This document shows, piece by piece, positions 1-8,503 of a stretch of 64,000 bases of DNA. A program made the translations under genes and the position numbers. This stretch comes from Antarctobacter sediminis. Its GTDB lineage: Bacteria > Pseudomonadota > Alphaproteobacteria > Rhodobacterales > Rhodobacteraceae. A model generated the notes under the pieces. It saw nothing but the letters and a program-made list of their open reading frames with translations, made no database searches and was not told the DNA's origin. Location: the NCBI RefSeq assembly GCF_019218285.1, contig NZ_JAHUZG010000003.1:434001-498000 (forward strand), read 5' to 3'. The first letter of the stretch is position 1. Every line of letters starts with the position of its first letter.

Positions 1-489
1 AACTTTGTGCCGTTCCAGATCCTCATGGTGCCGGTGCGCGACCTGACGCTGGATCTGGGCATGTACAATACGTGGTACGGGCTGGCGTTGTTCCACATCG
101 CCTTTCAGGCCGGTTTCTGCACGCTGTTCATGCGCAACTTTATCAAGGCGCTGCCATATGAGTTGATCGAGGCCGCGCGGGTCGAAGGCGTGTCCGAAAT
201 CCGCATCTTCTGGTACGTGGTGCTGCCCCTGATGAAACCTGCGCTGGCGGCGCTGTCCGTGCTGATCTTCACCTTTATCTGGAACGATTATTTCTGGGCG
301 ACGGTGTTGACGCAGGGCGCAGACAACCAGCCGATCACTGCCGGTCTGTATTCGCTGAACGGTCAGTGGGTCGCCGCCTGGCACCTTGTCTCGGCGGGGT
401 CGATCGTGGCCGCACTGCCGCCAGTGCTGATGTTCTTTCTCATGCAACGGCATTTCATTGCCGGTCTGACCCTTGGAGCCGTGAAATGA
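1..489 (+). CDS. Sugar ABC transporter permease, MalG type (3' part)
   Basis: The reading frame is open from the first base, so the gene begins upstream of the window and only about 162 C-terminal residues are seen. The segment carries the EAA loop that docks on the ATPase (ELIEAARVEGVSEIRIFW, about residues 58-75) followed by hydrophobic stretches typical of the last membrane spans of MalG/UgpE-type inner-membrane permeases. Its stop overlaps the start of the alpha-galactosidase gene (ATGA), so it is transcribed and translated with the galactose genes. By inference it imports alpha- or beta-galactosides. The other permease, the binding protein and the ATPase should lie upstream. Confidence 0.85.
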   Translation, partial: NFVPFQILMVPVRDLTLDLGMYNTWYGLALFHIAFQAGFCTLFMRNFIKALPYELIEAARVEGVSEIRIFWYVVLPLMKPALAALSVLIFTFIWNDYFWATVLTQGADNQPITAGLYSLNGQWVAAWHLVSAGSIVAALPPVLMFFLMQRHFIAGLTLGAVK

Positions 490-2570
490 TCCAAAGCTGG
501 CGGCTGGATGACAGTCGGCAGACGCTGGTCCTCGCCTCCCGAAACGGCCACCTTGCCGAGGTGGTCTATTGGGGCGCGCGTCTGCCGGATGATGAAATCC
601 TTGAGACCCTGACGGCGGCCCATGCCATCGACGTAACCGGTGGGATGCTGGACGCAAACCCCGAGCTGTCGATCTGCCCCGAGGCCACGCGCAGCTTTCC
701 CGGTCAACCGGGGCTGCTGATCCGCCATGCTGACGGGCGTGCCTGCCTGCCAAAGTTCCGCCTTGCCGGGGCCGAGACAGGGAGCCAGACGCTGACCCTG
801 CGCTATGCGGATGAGGCGAGCGGGCTGCGCTATGCCGCGCATTTCGCGATTGATCCCGAAACCCATGTGATCGAGGCTAGCGCCGAGGTCGCAAGCCCGC
901 AGGAGATGCGCCTGCACTGGCTGGCTGCCCCGGTCTTTCCGGCGCCGCAGCTTTGCGACGAGATGATCGACTTTGCCGGACGCTGGTGCGGCGAGTTTCA
1001 GGAAAACCGCACGCCATGGTCCGCCGGGATCCGACTGCGCGAAAGCCGCACGGGCCGCACGGGGCATGAACATTTCCCCGCATTGATCCTGCCGGGACGG
1101 GGTGCGACCAACACCGCCGGAGAGGTCCATGCCTTCCATTACGGTTGGTCCGGCGGGCACCGGATGGTGGCCGAGGAACTGCCCGACGGCCGGCGGCAGG
1201 TCCAGTTCGGCCACGCAAAGGAGACAGAGACCGCCCCCGCCACGCGCTTTGCCTCGGCGACGCTGTTCGCGGTTTTCTCTGAAAGCGGGCTGAATGGCTG
1301 TGCCACCGGCTTTCAGCGTCACCTGCGCGACCGGATCGTGCAATTCCCCGATCCCGCCCGCCCACGCCCGGTGCATTACAACTGTTGGGAGGCGGTCTAT
1401 TTCGATCACACCCTGCCCGAGTTGAAAGAGATCGCCAGCCGCGCTGCCGCCTTGGGTGCCGAACGCTTTGTGCTGGATGATGGCTGGTTCGGAAAACGCG
1501 ATGACGACACCAGTTCGCTGGGTGACTGGCAGATCGACCGGCGCAAGTACCCAGACGGGCTGACGCCGCTGATCGACCATGTGCACGCCGAGGGTATGAC
1601 CTTTGGTATCTGGTTCGAACCCGAGATGATCAACGAAGAGTCTGACATCTATCGTGCGCACCCCGATTGGGTGCTGGGCGATGCAGACCAGATCCCCGGC
1701 CGACAGCAGATGGTGCTGAACATGGCCCTGCCCGCAGTGCAGGATTACCTCTTTGATTGTATCGGCGCGGTGCTTTCCGAAAACGCCGTGGACTATGTCA
1801 AATGGGATCACAACCGCGTTCTGCCACAGCCTGACGCGGCACAGGCCCGGGGCACCTATGCGCTGCTGGACCGACTGCGCGCGGCGCATCCCGGGGTCGA
1901 GATCGAAAGCTGTGCCTCGGGCGGCGGGCGGATCGATTTCGGCATCCTGAGCCGCACCCATCGTGTCTGGCTGTCTGACAGCAATGACGCGGTGGAACGG
2001 CTGACGATGCAGCACAATGCGGCGCTGTTCCTGCCTTCTGTGGTCACAGGCAGTCACGTGGGGCCGCGCACCTGCCATACATCCGGGCGGATGATCGACA
2101 TCCGTTTCCGGGCCTGGGTCGCGGCCCAGCGGCACATGGGCTTCGAGATGGACCCCCGCGAGCTGACCGAGGAGGAGACTCAGGTCCTGCGTGACGTCAC
2201 CACATGGTGGAAGGCAAACCGACAATGGATGGCGGGCGGTGACATCCTGCGGCTGGACAGCGCCGACCCTTCCATTGTGGCCGAACAGCAGATCGCCCGG
2301 GACGGCAGCCAGTTCGTCGTCTTCGCGGGCAAACCCGCCACCTCGGCCCAGATCGCGCCACGCCCGCTGCGGCTGACCGGGTTGAAGGCGGACCGTTCCT
2401 ATCGGATCGAACTGGTGAACCGGGCCGATGCCTCGCACCTGTCGCGCAGCGATCAGGTGATCAAATCGGGCCCACTGGTGCTGTCCGGCGGCTATCTGAT
2501 GAACCACGGACTGACCCTGCCATGGAGCTTTCCCGAGACCATGTGGGTTGTGAAAGGAGAGCAGCTTTGA
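486..2570 (+). CDS. Alpha-galactosidase, glycoside hydrolase family 36
   Basis: A 694-residue protein of normal GH36 length. It should release terminal alpha-linked galactose from raffinose- or galactosylglycerol-type substrates. The TIM-barrel core shows the family motifs WFEPEMI, VKWDHNR (the Asp at about residue 441 is the expected nucleophile) and LSDSNDAVER (expected acid/base region), and the N-terminal part looks like the beta-sandwich domain. No signal peptide is seen, so it acts in the cytoplasm on imported sugar. The ATG overlaps the permease stop by four bases, and its own stop overlaps the TTG start of the dehydratase. Free galactose is then available to the downstream oxidative pathway. 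Substrate preference cannot be read from the sequence. Confidence 0.9.
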   Translation: MIQSWRLDDSRQTLVLASRNGHLAEVVYWGARLPDDEILETLTAAHAIDVTGGMLDANPELSICPEATRSFPGQPGLLIRHADGRACLPKFRLAGAETGSQTLTLRYADEASGLRYAAHFAIDPETHVIEASAEVASPQEMRLHWLAAPVFPAPQLCDEMIDFAGRWCGEFQENRTPWSAGIRLRESRTGRTGHEHFPALILPGRGATNTAGEVHAFHYGWSGGHRMVAEELPDGRRQVQFGHAKETETAPATRFASATLFAVFSESGLNGCATGFQRHLRDRIVQFPDPARPRPVHYNCWEAVYFDHTLPELKEIASRAAALGAERFVLDDGWFGKRDDDTSSLGDWQIDRRKYPDGLTPLIDHVHAEGMTFGIWFEPEMINEESDIYRAHPDWVLGDADQIPGRQQMVLNMALPAVQDYLFDCIGAVLSENAVDYVKWDHNRVLPQPDAAQARGTYALLDRLRAAHPGVEIESCASGGGRIDFGILSRTHRVWLSDSNDAVERLTMQHNAALFLPSVVTGSHVGPRTCHTSGRMIDIRFRAWVAAQRHMGFEMDPRELTEEETQVLRDVTTWWKANRQWMAGGDILRLDSADPSIVAEQQIARDGSQFVVFAGKPATSAQIAPRPLRLTGLKADRSYRIELVNRADASHLSRSDQVIKSGPLVLSGGYLMNHGLTLPWSFPETMWVVKGEQL

Positions 2571-4276
2571 CCAAGGAACGCCGCAACCGCGGCTGGTATG
2601 GTATGATCGACAAGGACGGGTTTGTCCGCCGGTCGTGGATGAAGAACCAAGGCTTTCCGGACCATGTCTTTGACGGGCGCCCGATCATCGGGATCTGCAA
2701 TACCTGGTCCGAGCTGACACCCTGCAATTCCGGCCTGCGCGAACTGGCCGAGGGCGTCAAACGCGGCGTTTGGGAGGCAGGCGGCTTTCCCGTGGAATTC
2801 CCGGTGATGTCGCTGGGCGAAACCCAGATGAAGCCGACCGCGATGCTGTTCCGCAACCTTCTGGCCATGGATGTCGAGGAGTCGATCCGCGCCTATGGCA
2901 TGGACGGGGTCGTGCTGCTTGGCGGCTGTGACAAGACCACGCCGGGACAGTTGATGGGCGCGGCCTCGGTCGACTTGCCGACCATCGTCGTGTCCTCGGG
3001 GCCGATGTTGAACGGCAAATGGAAGGGCCGCGACCTTGGCTCGGGCACGGATGTGCGCAAGTTCGCCACCGCCGTAAAGGCCGGAGAGATGACGCTGGCC
3101 GATTTCATGGCCACCGAAAGCGGTATGAGCCGGTCCAAGGGTGTCTGCATGACCATGGGCACCGCATCAACCATGGCCTCGCTGACCGAGGCGCTTGGGA
3201 TGGCGCTGCCGACCAATGCCGCGCTTCCGGCGGTGGATGCCCGCCGCATGGCGCTTGCCCATATGACCGGCCGCCGGATCGTCGAGATGGTCGAAGAAGA
3301 CCTCAAACCGTCCGACGTGCTGACCCGCGAAAGTTTCGAGAACGCCATTATCGCCAATGCGGCGGTCGGCGGGTCGACCAACGCGGTGGTGCATCTGCTG
3401 GCGCTGGCGGGCCGAGTTGGCGTTGACCTGACCCTCAAGGATTTCGAACTGGGCAGCGAGATCCCCCTGCTGGTCAACTGTATGCCCTCGGGCAAATATC
3501 TGATGGAAGACTTCTGCTACGCGGGCGGGATGCCCGCCGTTCTGGCCGAATTGAAACATCTGTTGCGGCCCGCCCGGACGGTGCTGGGCGGAGACCTGTC
3601 GGTCTACCACGACGGGGCCGAATGCCATAACCGCGACGTGATCCGCAGCTTTGATACCCCCATGAAACCCGCCGCCGGTCTGCGCGTGCTGCACGGCAAC
3701 CTTGCGCCGCGGGGGGCCATCGTCAAACCCTCTGCCGCCACCGATGCGCTGCTTGAACATGAGGGCGAAGCCTATGTCTTTGAAACCATCGAAGAGCTGA
3801 AAGCGAATATCGACCGCGAGGATCTGCCCGTCACCGCCGACAGCATTCTTGTGCTCAAGGGCTGTGGTCCCAAGGGGTATCCCGGCATGCCCGAAGTGGG
3901 CGACATGCCCTTGCCGGCCAAGCTGGTCAAAGAAGGCCTGCGCGACATGGTGCGGATTTCCGATGCGCGCATGTCCGGCACCGCCTTTGGCACCGTGATC
4001 CTGCATGTCTCGCCCGAGGCCAGCGATGGCGGGCCTCTGGCGCTGGTGCGCACGGGCGACCGCATTCGCGTTTCGGCCAGCAAGGGCGTTCTGGATCTGC
4101 TGGTCCCGGAACAGGAACTGGCCCGCCGGCGCGCTGAATGGACCGCGCCCGAACCTTACTACACCCGCGGTTACGCCAAGATGTATGTCGACCACGTGCT
4201 TCAGGCCGATCAGGGGGCCGATCTGGATTTCCTTGTCGGCAAGGACACCCGCCCCGTCACACGAGAGAGCCACTGA
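2567..4276 (+). CDS. IlvD/Edd-family sugar-acid dehydratase, likely D-galactonate dehydratase
   Basis: A 569-residue member of the dihydroxy-acid/6-phosphogluconate dehydratase family. Three cysteines that hold a [2Fe-2S] cluster in this family are present: C53 (TPCN), C121 (GGCDK) and C194 (GVCMTMGT). K123 in the CDK motif is a candidate for the modified metal-binding lysine. The start is taken as TTG at 2567, overlapping the previous stop and preceded by GAAAGGAGAG; the protein then begins MTKERRNRGWYG, as its relatives do. The family resembles L-arabinonate dehydratases, but the DgoK and DgoA neighbours make D-galactonate to 2-keto-3-deoxygalactonate the likely reaction. IlvD of isoleucine/valine synthesis is less likely from both sequence type and context. 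Confidence 0.82.
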   Translation: MTKERRNRGWYGMIDKDGFVRRSWMKNQGFPDHVFDGRPIIGICNTWSELTPCNSGLRELAEGVKRGVWEAGGFPVEFPVMSLGETQMKPTAMLFRNLLAMDVEESIRAYGMDGVVLLGGCDKTTPGQLMGAASVDLPTIVVSSGPMLNGKWKGRDLGSGTDVRKFATAVKAGEMTLADFMATESGMSRSKGVCMTMGTASTMASLTEALGMALPTNAALPAVDARRMALAHMTGRRIVEMVEEDLKPSDVLTRESFENAIIANAAVGGSTNAVVHLLALAGRVGVDLTLKDFELGSEIPLLVNCMPSGKYLMEDFCYAGGMPAVLAELKHLLRPARTVLGGDLSVYHDGAECHNRDVIRSFDTPMKPAAGLRVLHGNLAPRGAIVKPSAATDALLEHEGEAYVFETIEELKANIDREDLPVTADSILVLKGCGPKGYPGMPEVGDMPLPAKLVKEGLRDMVRISDARMSGTAFGTVILHVSPEASDGGPLALVRTGDRIRVSASKGVLDLLVPEQELARRRAEWTAPEPYYTRGYAKMYVDHVLQADQGADLDFLVGKDTRPVTRESH

Positions 4277-5046
4277 TGACCGGAACCGCCACTTTCCACG
4301 ACCTTGACGGCAAAAGCGTCTTTATCACCGGCGGCGGCGCCGGGATCGGTGCGGCGCTGACCGACGGTTTCATGGCGCAAGGCGCGCGCGTCGGATTTGT
4401 CCAGCGGTCCGACGCCACGGGCTTTTGCGACGAGATGGAGGCCAAACATGGCGCCCGCCCGCTGTACATGCCCTGCGACATTACCGATCTGGATGCGCTG
4501 AAAGCCTGTATTTCCCGCGCGGGCGAGGCGCACGGGCCGGTCACGGCGCTGGTCAACAATGCGGCCAATGACAAACGGCACGCCGCGCTGGATGTGGACC
4601 CGTCCTTTTGGGACTGGTCGCAGGCCATCAACCTCAAGGCCTATTTCTTTGCCTGTCAGGCCGTCGTGCCGATGATGCGCGCCGCCGGGGGCGGTTCGGT
4701 CGTCAACTTTTCCTCCATCAGCTACATGATGGGCAATGCGGGATATGTCAGCTACACGACCGCCAATTCCGGGATCAACGGCATGACCCGCTCGCTGGCG
4801 CGCGAGTTCGGCCCGGATCGCATCCGTTTCAATGCGCTGGCGCCCGGCTGGGTGCTGACCGACAAGCAAAAGGACATGTGGGCCACGCCCGAAGCGCTGG
4901 CCGCGCATCTGGACCGCCAGTGTCTCAAGGATCACCTTGAACCGCGCGACATCGTCGATGCCACGCTGTTCCTTGCGTCTGATGCCAGTCGCATGATGAC
5001 CGGCCAGTCCATGGTCGTGGATGGCGGCGTGGTGGTGACGGGATGA
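4276..5046 (+). CDS. SDR-family oxidoreductase, probable galactose dehydrogenase, catalytic Lys replaced
   Basis: A 256-residue classical short-chain dehydrogenase. The dinucleotide motif GGGAGIG lies near residues 17-23, NNAAN matches the structural NNAG motif, and SSISY supplies the catalytic serine. The active-site tyrosine is present, but the usual YxxxK reads YTTAN, so the catalytic lysine is asparagine (codon AAT near 4768). By context it should oxidise D-galactose to galactonolactone as the first step of the oxidative route. Start and stop overlap the dehydratase and dgoK (ATGA). The lysine change could mean a residue swap tolerated in this subfamily, a different activity, or a damaged enzyme. 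Confidence 0.75.
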   Translation: MTGTATFHDLDGKSVFITGGGAGIGAALTDGFMAQGARVGFVQRSDATGFCDEMEAKHGARPLYMPCDITDLDALKACISRAGEAHGPVTALVNNAANDKRHAALDVDPSFWDWSQAINLKAYFFACQAVVPMMRAAGGGSVVNFSSISYMMGNAGYVSYTTANSGINGMTRSLAREFGPDRIRFNALAPGWVLTDKQKDMWATPEALAAHLDRQCLKDHLEPRDIVDATLFLASDASRMMTGQSMVVDGGVVVTG

Positions 5047-5951
5047 GCCAGCCCTCTCCTGAATGGATCGCCGTCGATTGGGGCACTTCCAACCTGCGGG
5101 CCTGGGTGATCGGGTCCGACGGGCAGGTGATCGCCGCACTGTCATCGGACAAGGGCATGGGCACGCTGACCCGCGACGGTTTTGAGCCTGCGCTGCTGGG
5201 GCTTTTGTCGCCCTACCTGCCTGCAACCGGCAAACTGCCGGTCATCGCCTGCGGCATGGTCGGCGCGCGTCAGGGCTGGATCGAGGCCCCCTACCTGTCG
5301 ACCCCGTGTGCCGCACCGGGACTGGAACAGGCCACGCGCCCAAAGGTGCGGGATGCCCGGCTGGATGTTCAGATCCTGCCGGGTGTTCAGCAGGCCAGCC
5401 CGCCTGACGTCATGCGGGGCGAGGAAACGCAGATCGCCGGATACCTGCGCGCCACACCCGATTTCGACGGCGTGCTCTGCCTGCCCGGCACCCATACGAA
5501 ATGGGTGCATATCAGCGCGCGGGAAATCGTCAGCTTCCGCACCTTCATGACCGGAGAGATGTTTGCCTTGTTGTCGACCCAGTCGGTTCTGCGGCATTCG
5601 GTCGACAGCCCGGACTGGGACAGGGGTGCCTTTCTGGACGCTGTCAGCGATGCGATGGGCGCGCCGCAACGCTTTGCGTCGCGGCTGTTTTCGCTTCGCG
5701 CCGGGTCGCTGCTGGACGGCGTTTCGCCCGCCACAAGCCGCGCACGGCTGTCGGGCCTTCTGTTGGGCTTGGAAATTGCAGGCGCGCGGGACTATTGGCT
5801 GGGACGAGAGATCGTGCTGATCGGCGCACCGCGCCTGACGGACCTTTACCGGCAGGCATTGGCCGCACAGGGGGCCGCGGTCCGCGAAACCGATGGCGCC
5901 GAAATTGCACTGGCGGGCCTGCGCGCCGCCTTTGAGGAGACGAAATCATGA
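5043..5951 (+). CDS. dgoK: 2-dehydro-3-deoxygalactonokinase
   Basis: A 302-residue protein of the DgoK family (ASKHA-fold sugar kinase). It phosphorylates 2-keto-3-deoxygalactonate at O6 with ATP in the cytoplasm. The N-terminal phosphate-binding signature AVDWGTSNLRAWV (about residues 8-20) and the conserved GTHTKWVH motif near residue 150 are clear. Length and order (kinase directly before the aldolase) match dgoK of other Proteobacteria. It overlaps both neighbours by four bases, which suggests translational coupling. Confidence 0.92.
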   Translation: MSQPSPEWIAVDWGTSNLRAWVIGSDGQVIAALSSDKGMGTLTRDGFEPALLGLLSPYLPATGKLPVIACGMVGARQGWIEAPYLSTPCAAPGLEQATRPKVRDARLDVQILPGVQQASPPDVMRGEETQIAGYLRATPDFDGVLCLPGTHTKWVHISAREIVSFRTFMTGEMFALLSTQSVLRHSVDSPDWDRGAFLDAVSDAMGAPQRFASRLFSLRAGSLLDGVSPATSRARLSGLLLGLEIAGARDYWLGREIVLIGAPRLTDLYRQALAAQGAAVRETDGAEIALAGLRAAFEETKS

Positions 5952-6556
5952 GCCGAGAAATCATTGCCATCCTGCGCGGAGTGACCCCGGACCAAGTGCT
6001 GGGCATCGGTCAGGCGCTGGTCGAGGCCGGGATCGACCGGATTGAGGTTCCGCTGAATTCGCCCGAACCGCTGCGCAGCATCGAAACGCTGGCGAACGGG
6101 CTTGCCGGACAGGCGCAGGTGGGGGCCGGCACGGTTCTCAGCCCCGAAGACGTCGATGCCGTTCAGGCGGCGGGCGGCACGCTGATCGTTTCGCCCGATT
6201 GCAATCCGGTGGTGATCGAACACAGCAAGGCCAAGGGGCTGATCTCTCTGCCCGGTGTCATGACCCCGACCGAATGTTTCACCGCGCTGCGCTGTGGCGC
6301 GGACGGGCTCAAGTTCTTTCCCGGCACGTTGATCGGCCCCGACGGGCTGAAGGCCATCAAGGCTGTCCTGCCCAAGGAGGCCAAGACCTATGCCGTGGGC
6401 GGTGCCGAGGCGGGCAATTTCACCGATTGGTTTGCCGTGGGCGTGACCGGGTTCGGCATCGGGTCGGCGCTGTACAAACCCGGGCTGACGGCGGCCGATG
6501 TCGCCACGCGCGCCGCCGCTATCGTGGCGGCCTATGACAAGGGCAAGGCCGCATGA
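5948..6556 (+). CDS. dgoA: 2-dehydro-3-deoxy-6-phosphogalactonate aldolase
   Basis: A 202-residue class I aldolase of the KDPG/KDPGal family. It splits 2-keto-3-deoxy-6-phosphogalactonate into pyruvate and glyceraldehyde-3-phosphate. The glutamate in IEVPL near residue 37 and the Schiff-base lysine in GLKFFPG (after GVMTPTE) are both present. It follows dgoK with an ATGA overlap and overlaps the beta-galactosidase start, so it is part of one transcription unit. A glucose-type KDPG aldolase (Eda) is possible by sequence alone; the dgoK neighbour favours the galactose form. Confidence 0.9.
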   Translation: MSREIIAILRGVTPDQVLGIGQALVEAGIDRIEVPLNSPEPLRSIETLANGLAGQAQVGAGTVLSPEDVDAVQAAGGTLIVSPDCNPVVIEHSKAKGLISLPGVMTPTECFTALRCGADGLKFFPGTLIGPDGLKAIKAVLPKEAKTYAVGGAEAGNFTDWFAVGVTGFGIGSALYKPGLTAADVATRAAAIVAAYDKGKAA

Positions 6557-8469
6557 AACGGACTCTGGGCACTTGTTACTACCCCGAACACTGGCCGCGT
6601 GAGATCTGGGAACAAGACGCCCGCCGCATGGCCGACGCAGGGCTGACCTGGGTCCGGATCGGGGAATTCGCCTGGTCGCGGTTGGAACCACAGCCGGGGC
6701 AGTTTCATTTTGACTGGCTGGACGAGGCTATCGAGATCCTCGGGCAAGCCGGGCTGAAGGTGGTGCTGGGCACGCCCACCGCGACGCCGCCACGCTGGAT
6801 GCTGGACCGGCATCCCGACATGCTGGCCGTCGACGCCGAAGGCCGACCGCGCAAGTTCGGCTCGCGTCGGCATTATTGTTTCAGCCACGAAGGTTACAAG
6901 GCAGAATGCGCCGAGATCGTGACCCGGTTGGCCAAGCGCTATGGCCGCAATCCGCACGTGGCCGCATGGCAGACCGACAATGAATACGGCTGTCACGATA
7001 CCATCCTCTCCTACAGCGATGCTGCCCGCAGCGCCTTTCGCGGCTGGTTGCGCACCCGCTATCCGGGCAGGGGCAACGATGGCGATATCGAGGCGCTGAA
7101 CACGGCATGGGGCAATGTCTTTTGGTCGATGGACTACGACGGTTTCGACCAGATCGACCTGCCAAATCTCACGGTGACAGAGCCGAACCCGTCACATGTG
7201 CTGGATTTCCGCCGTTTCAGTTCGGATCAGGTGGTGGCCTTCAACCGCCTTCAGGTTGAAATCATACGCGCGCATTCCGATGCCCCGATCGCCCACAACT
7301 ATATGGGCCGGATCACCGATTTCGATCACTACAAGGTCGGTGACGATCTGGAAATCGCCAGTTGGGACAGCTATCCGCTGGGCTTTCTCGAGGACCGGGT
7401 CAAGGCCGATGACGCGCATAAACGCGCCTATGCCCGGCAAGGCGATCCCGATTTTCAGGCATTCCACCACGATCTGTATCGCGCCGTCGGCAAGGGGCGC
7501 TGGTGGGTGATGGAACAACAGCCCGGCCCGGTAAACTGGGCACCTTACAACCCCGCCCCCCTGCCCGGTATGGTCCGGCTGTGGAGCTGGGAGGCCTTTG
7601 CCCACGGGGCCGAGGCGGTTTGTTATTTTCGTTGGCGTCAGGCGCCGATGGCGCAGGAACAGATGCACGCGGGCTTGCTACGCCCGGACAGCGTGGCCGC
7701 GCCCGGTCTGACCGAGGCGATACAAGTCGCGCAAGAGATCGCAGAGGCCCCGGATGTGGCCATTGGACAGGCCGAATTGGCGCTGATCTTCGACTATGAG
7801 TCCGAATGGGCATGGTCGATCCAGCCGCACGGGCTGGGCCTGAGCTATTTCGACCTTGTCTTTGACACCTATCGCGCGCTGCGCCGCGCGGGTTTGTCCA
7901 TCGACATCCTGCACCCGGATGCGGATCTGGATGGTTATGCGATGATCGTGGCGCCCGGCATGATGTATATGCCAGATGCGTTGAAACAGGCGTTGCGCGA
8001 CAGCGGTGTTCCATGCGTTCTGGGCCCGCGCAGCGGGGCCCGGGACGCCACCATGCGCACGCCGGTGCCTTTGCCGCCCAATCTGCCCGGCTGGGACCTG
8101 ACCGTCAGCCATGTGGAAAGCCTGCGGCCCGACATGCCGCTGCCCCTGCAATCGGGCGGCGCGCTGACCTCTTACCGCGACCATGTCGAAGGCGCGTTCG
8201 ATGTTGTCGAACACCTGAAGGACGGCGGCCCCGCCGTCATCCGGCAAGGGCCGATGAACTATGTTTGCGGTTGGCTGGATGATACCGCGCTGTCCCGCGT
8301 ACTGTGCAATCTGGCCACCGAAGCAGGTCTCAACCCGCGCGACTTGCCCGAGGGCGTCCGCACGCGGTCAACCGGGGCCGAGCGTTTCTGGTTCAATCAC
8401 TCGACCGAACCGCGTGAGGTCGAGGGGCTGGTCCTGCAACCCTTGTCTGTGATGCGCGTCCCTGGTTGA
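6553..8469 (+). CDS. Beta-galactosidase, glycoside hydrolase family 42
   Basis: A 638-residue protein of normal GH42 length. It begins with the family-typical GTCYYPEHWP near residue 6. The acid/base glutamate is in AWQTDNEYG (about residue 145) and the nucleophile glutamate in WWVMEQQPG (about residue 319). The C-terminal half matches the trimerisation domain. No signal peptide is visible, so it is cytoplasmic. It hydrolyses beta-galactosides and feeds galactose to the same pathway as the upstream alpha-galactosidase. It is the last gene of this operon and faces the convergent ugp operon across a short palindrome. Confidence 0.92.
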   Translation: MKRTLGTCYYPEHWPREIWEQDARRMADAGLTWVRIGEFAWSRLEPQPGQFHFDWLDEAIEILGQAGLKVVLGTPTATPPRWMLDRHPDMLAVDAEGRPRKFGSRRHYCFSHEGYKAECAEIVTRLAKRYGRNPHVAAWQTDNEYGCHDTILSYSDAARSAFRGWLRTRYPGRGNDGDIEALNTAWGNVFWSMDYDGFDQIDLPNLTVTEPNPSHVLDFRRFSSDQVVAFNRLQVEIIRAHSDAPIAHNYMGRITDFDHYKVGDDLEIASWDSYPLGFLEDRVKADDAHKRAYARQGDPDFQAFHHDLYRAVGKGRWWVMEQQPGPVNWAPYNPAPLPGMVRLWSWEAFAHGAEAVCYFRWRQAPMAQEQMHAGLLRPDSVAAPGLTEAIQVAQEIAEAPDVAIGQAELALIFDYESEWAWSIQPHGLGLSYFDLVFDTYRALRRAGLSIDILHPDADLDGYAMIVAPGMMYMPDALKQALRDSGVPCVLGPRSGARDATMRTPVPLPPNLPGWDLTVSHVESLRPDMPLPLQSGGALTSYRDHVEGAFDVVEHLKDGGPAVIRQGPMNYVCGWLDDTALSRVLCNLATEAGLNPRDLPEGVRTRSTGAERFWFNHSTEPREVEGLVLQPLSVMRVPG

Positions 8470-8481
8470 GGGCGCGCACCT

Positions 8482-8503
8482 GTGCCGGCCTTAGCGCCGG
8501 CAC
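8482..8503. terminator. Palindrome between convergent operons
   Basis: An 8-bp inverted repeat (GTGCCGGC / GCCGGCAC, 6-nt loop) spans the 21-bp gap between the beta-galactosidase gene and the convergent EEP gene. There is no T-run on either side, so it is only a possible bidirectional stop or mRNA 3' end structure. Confidence 0.35.

Noticed and set aside
363-2507. A 714-codon open frame on the minus strand opposite the alpha-galactosidase gene
   Set aside because: It is a high-GC shadow: no start signal, no recognisable protein, and the plus-strand frame has all catalytic motifs of GH36.
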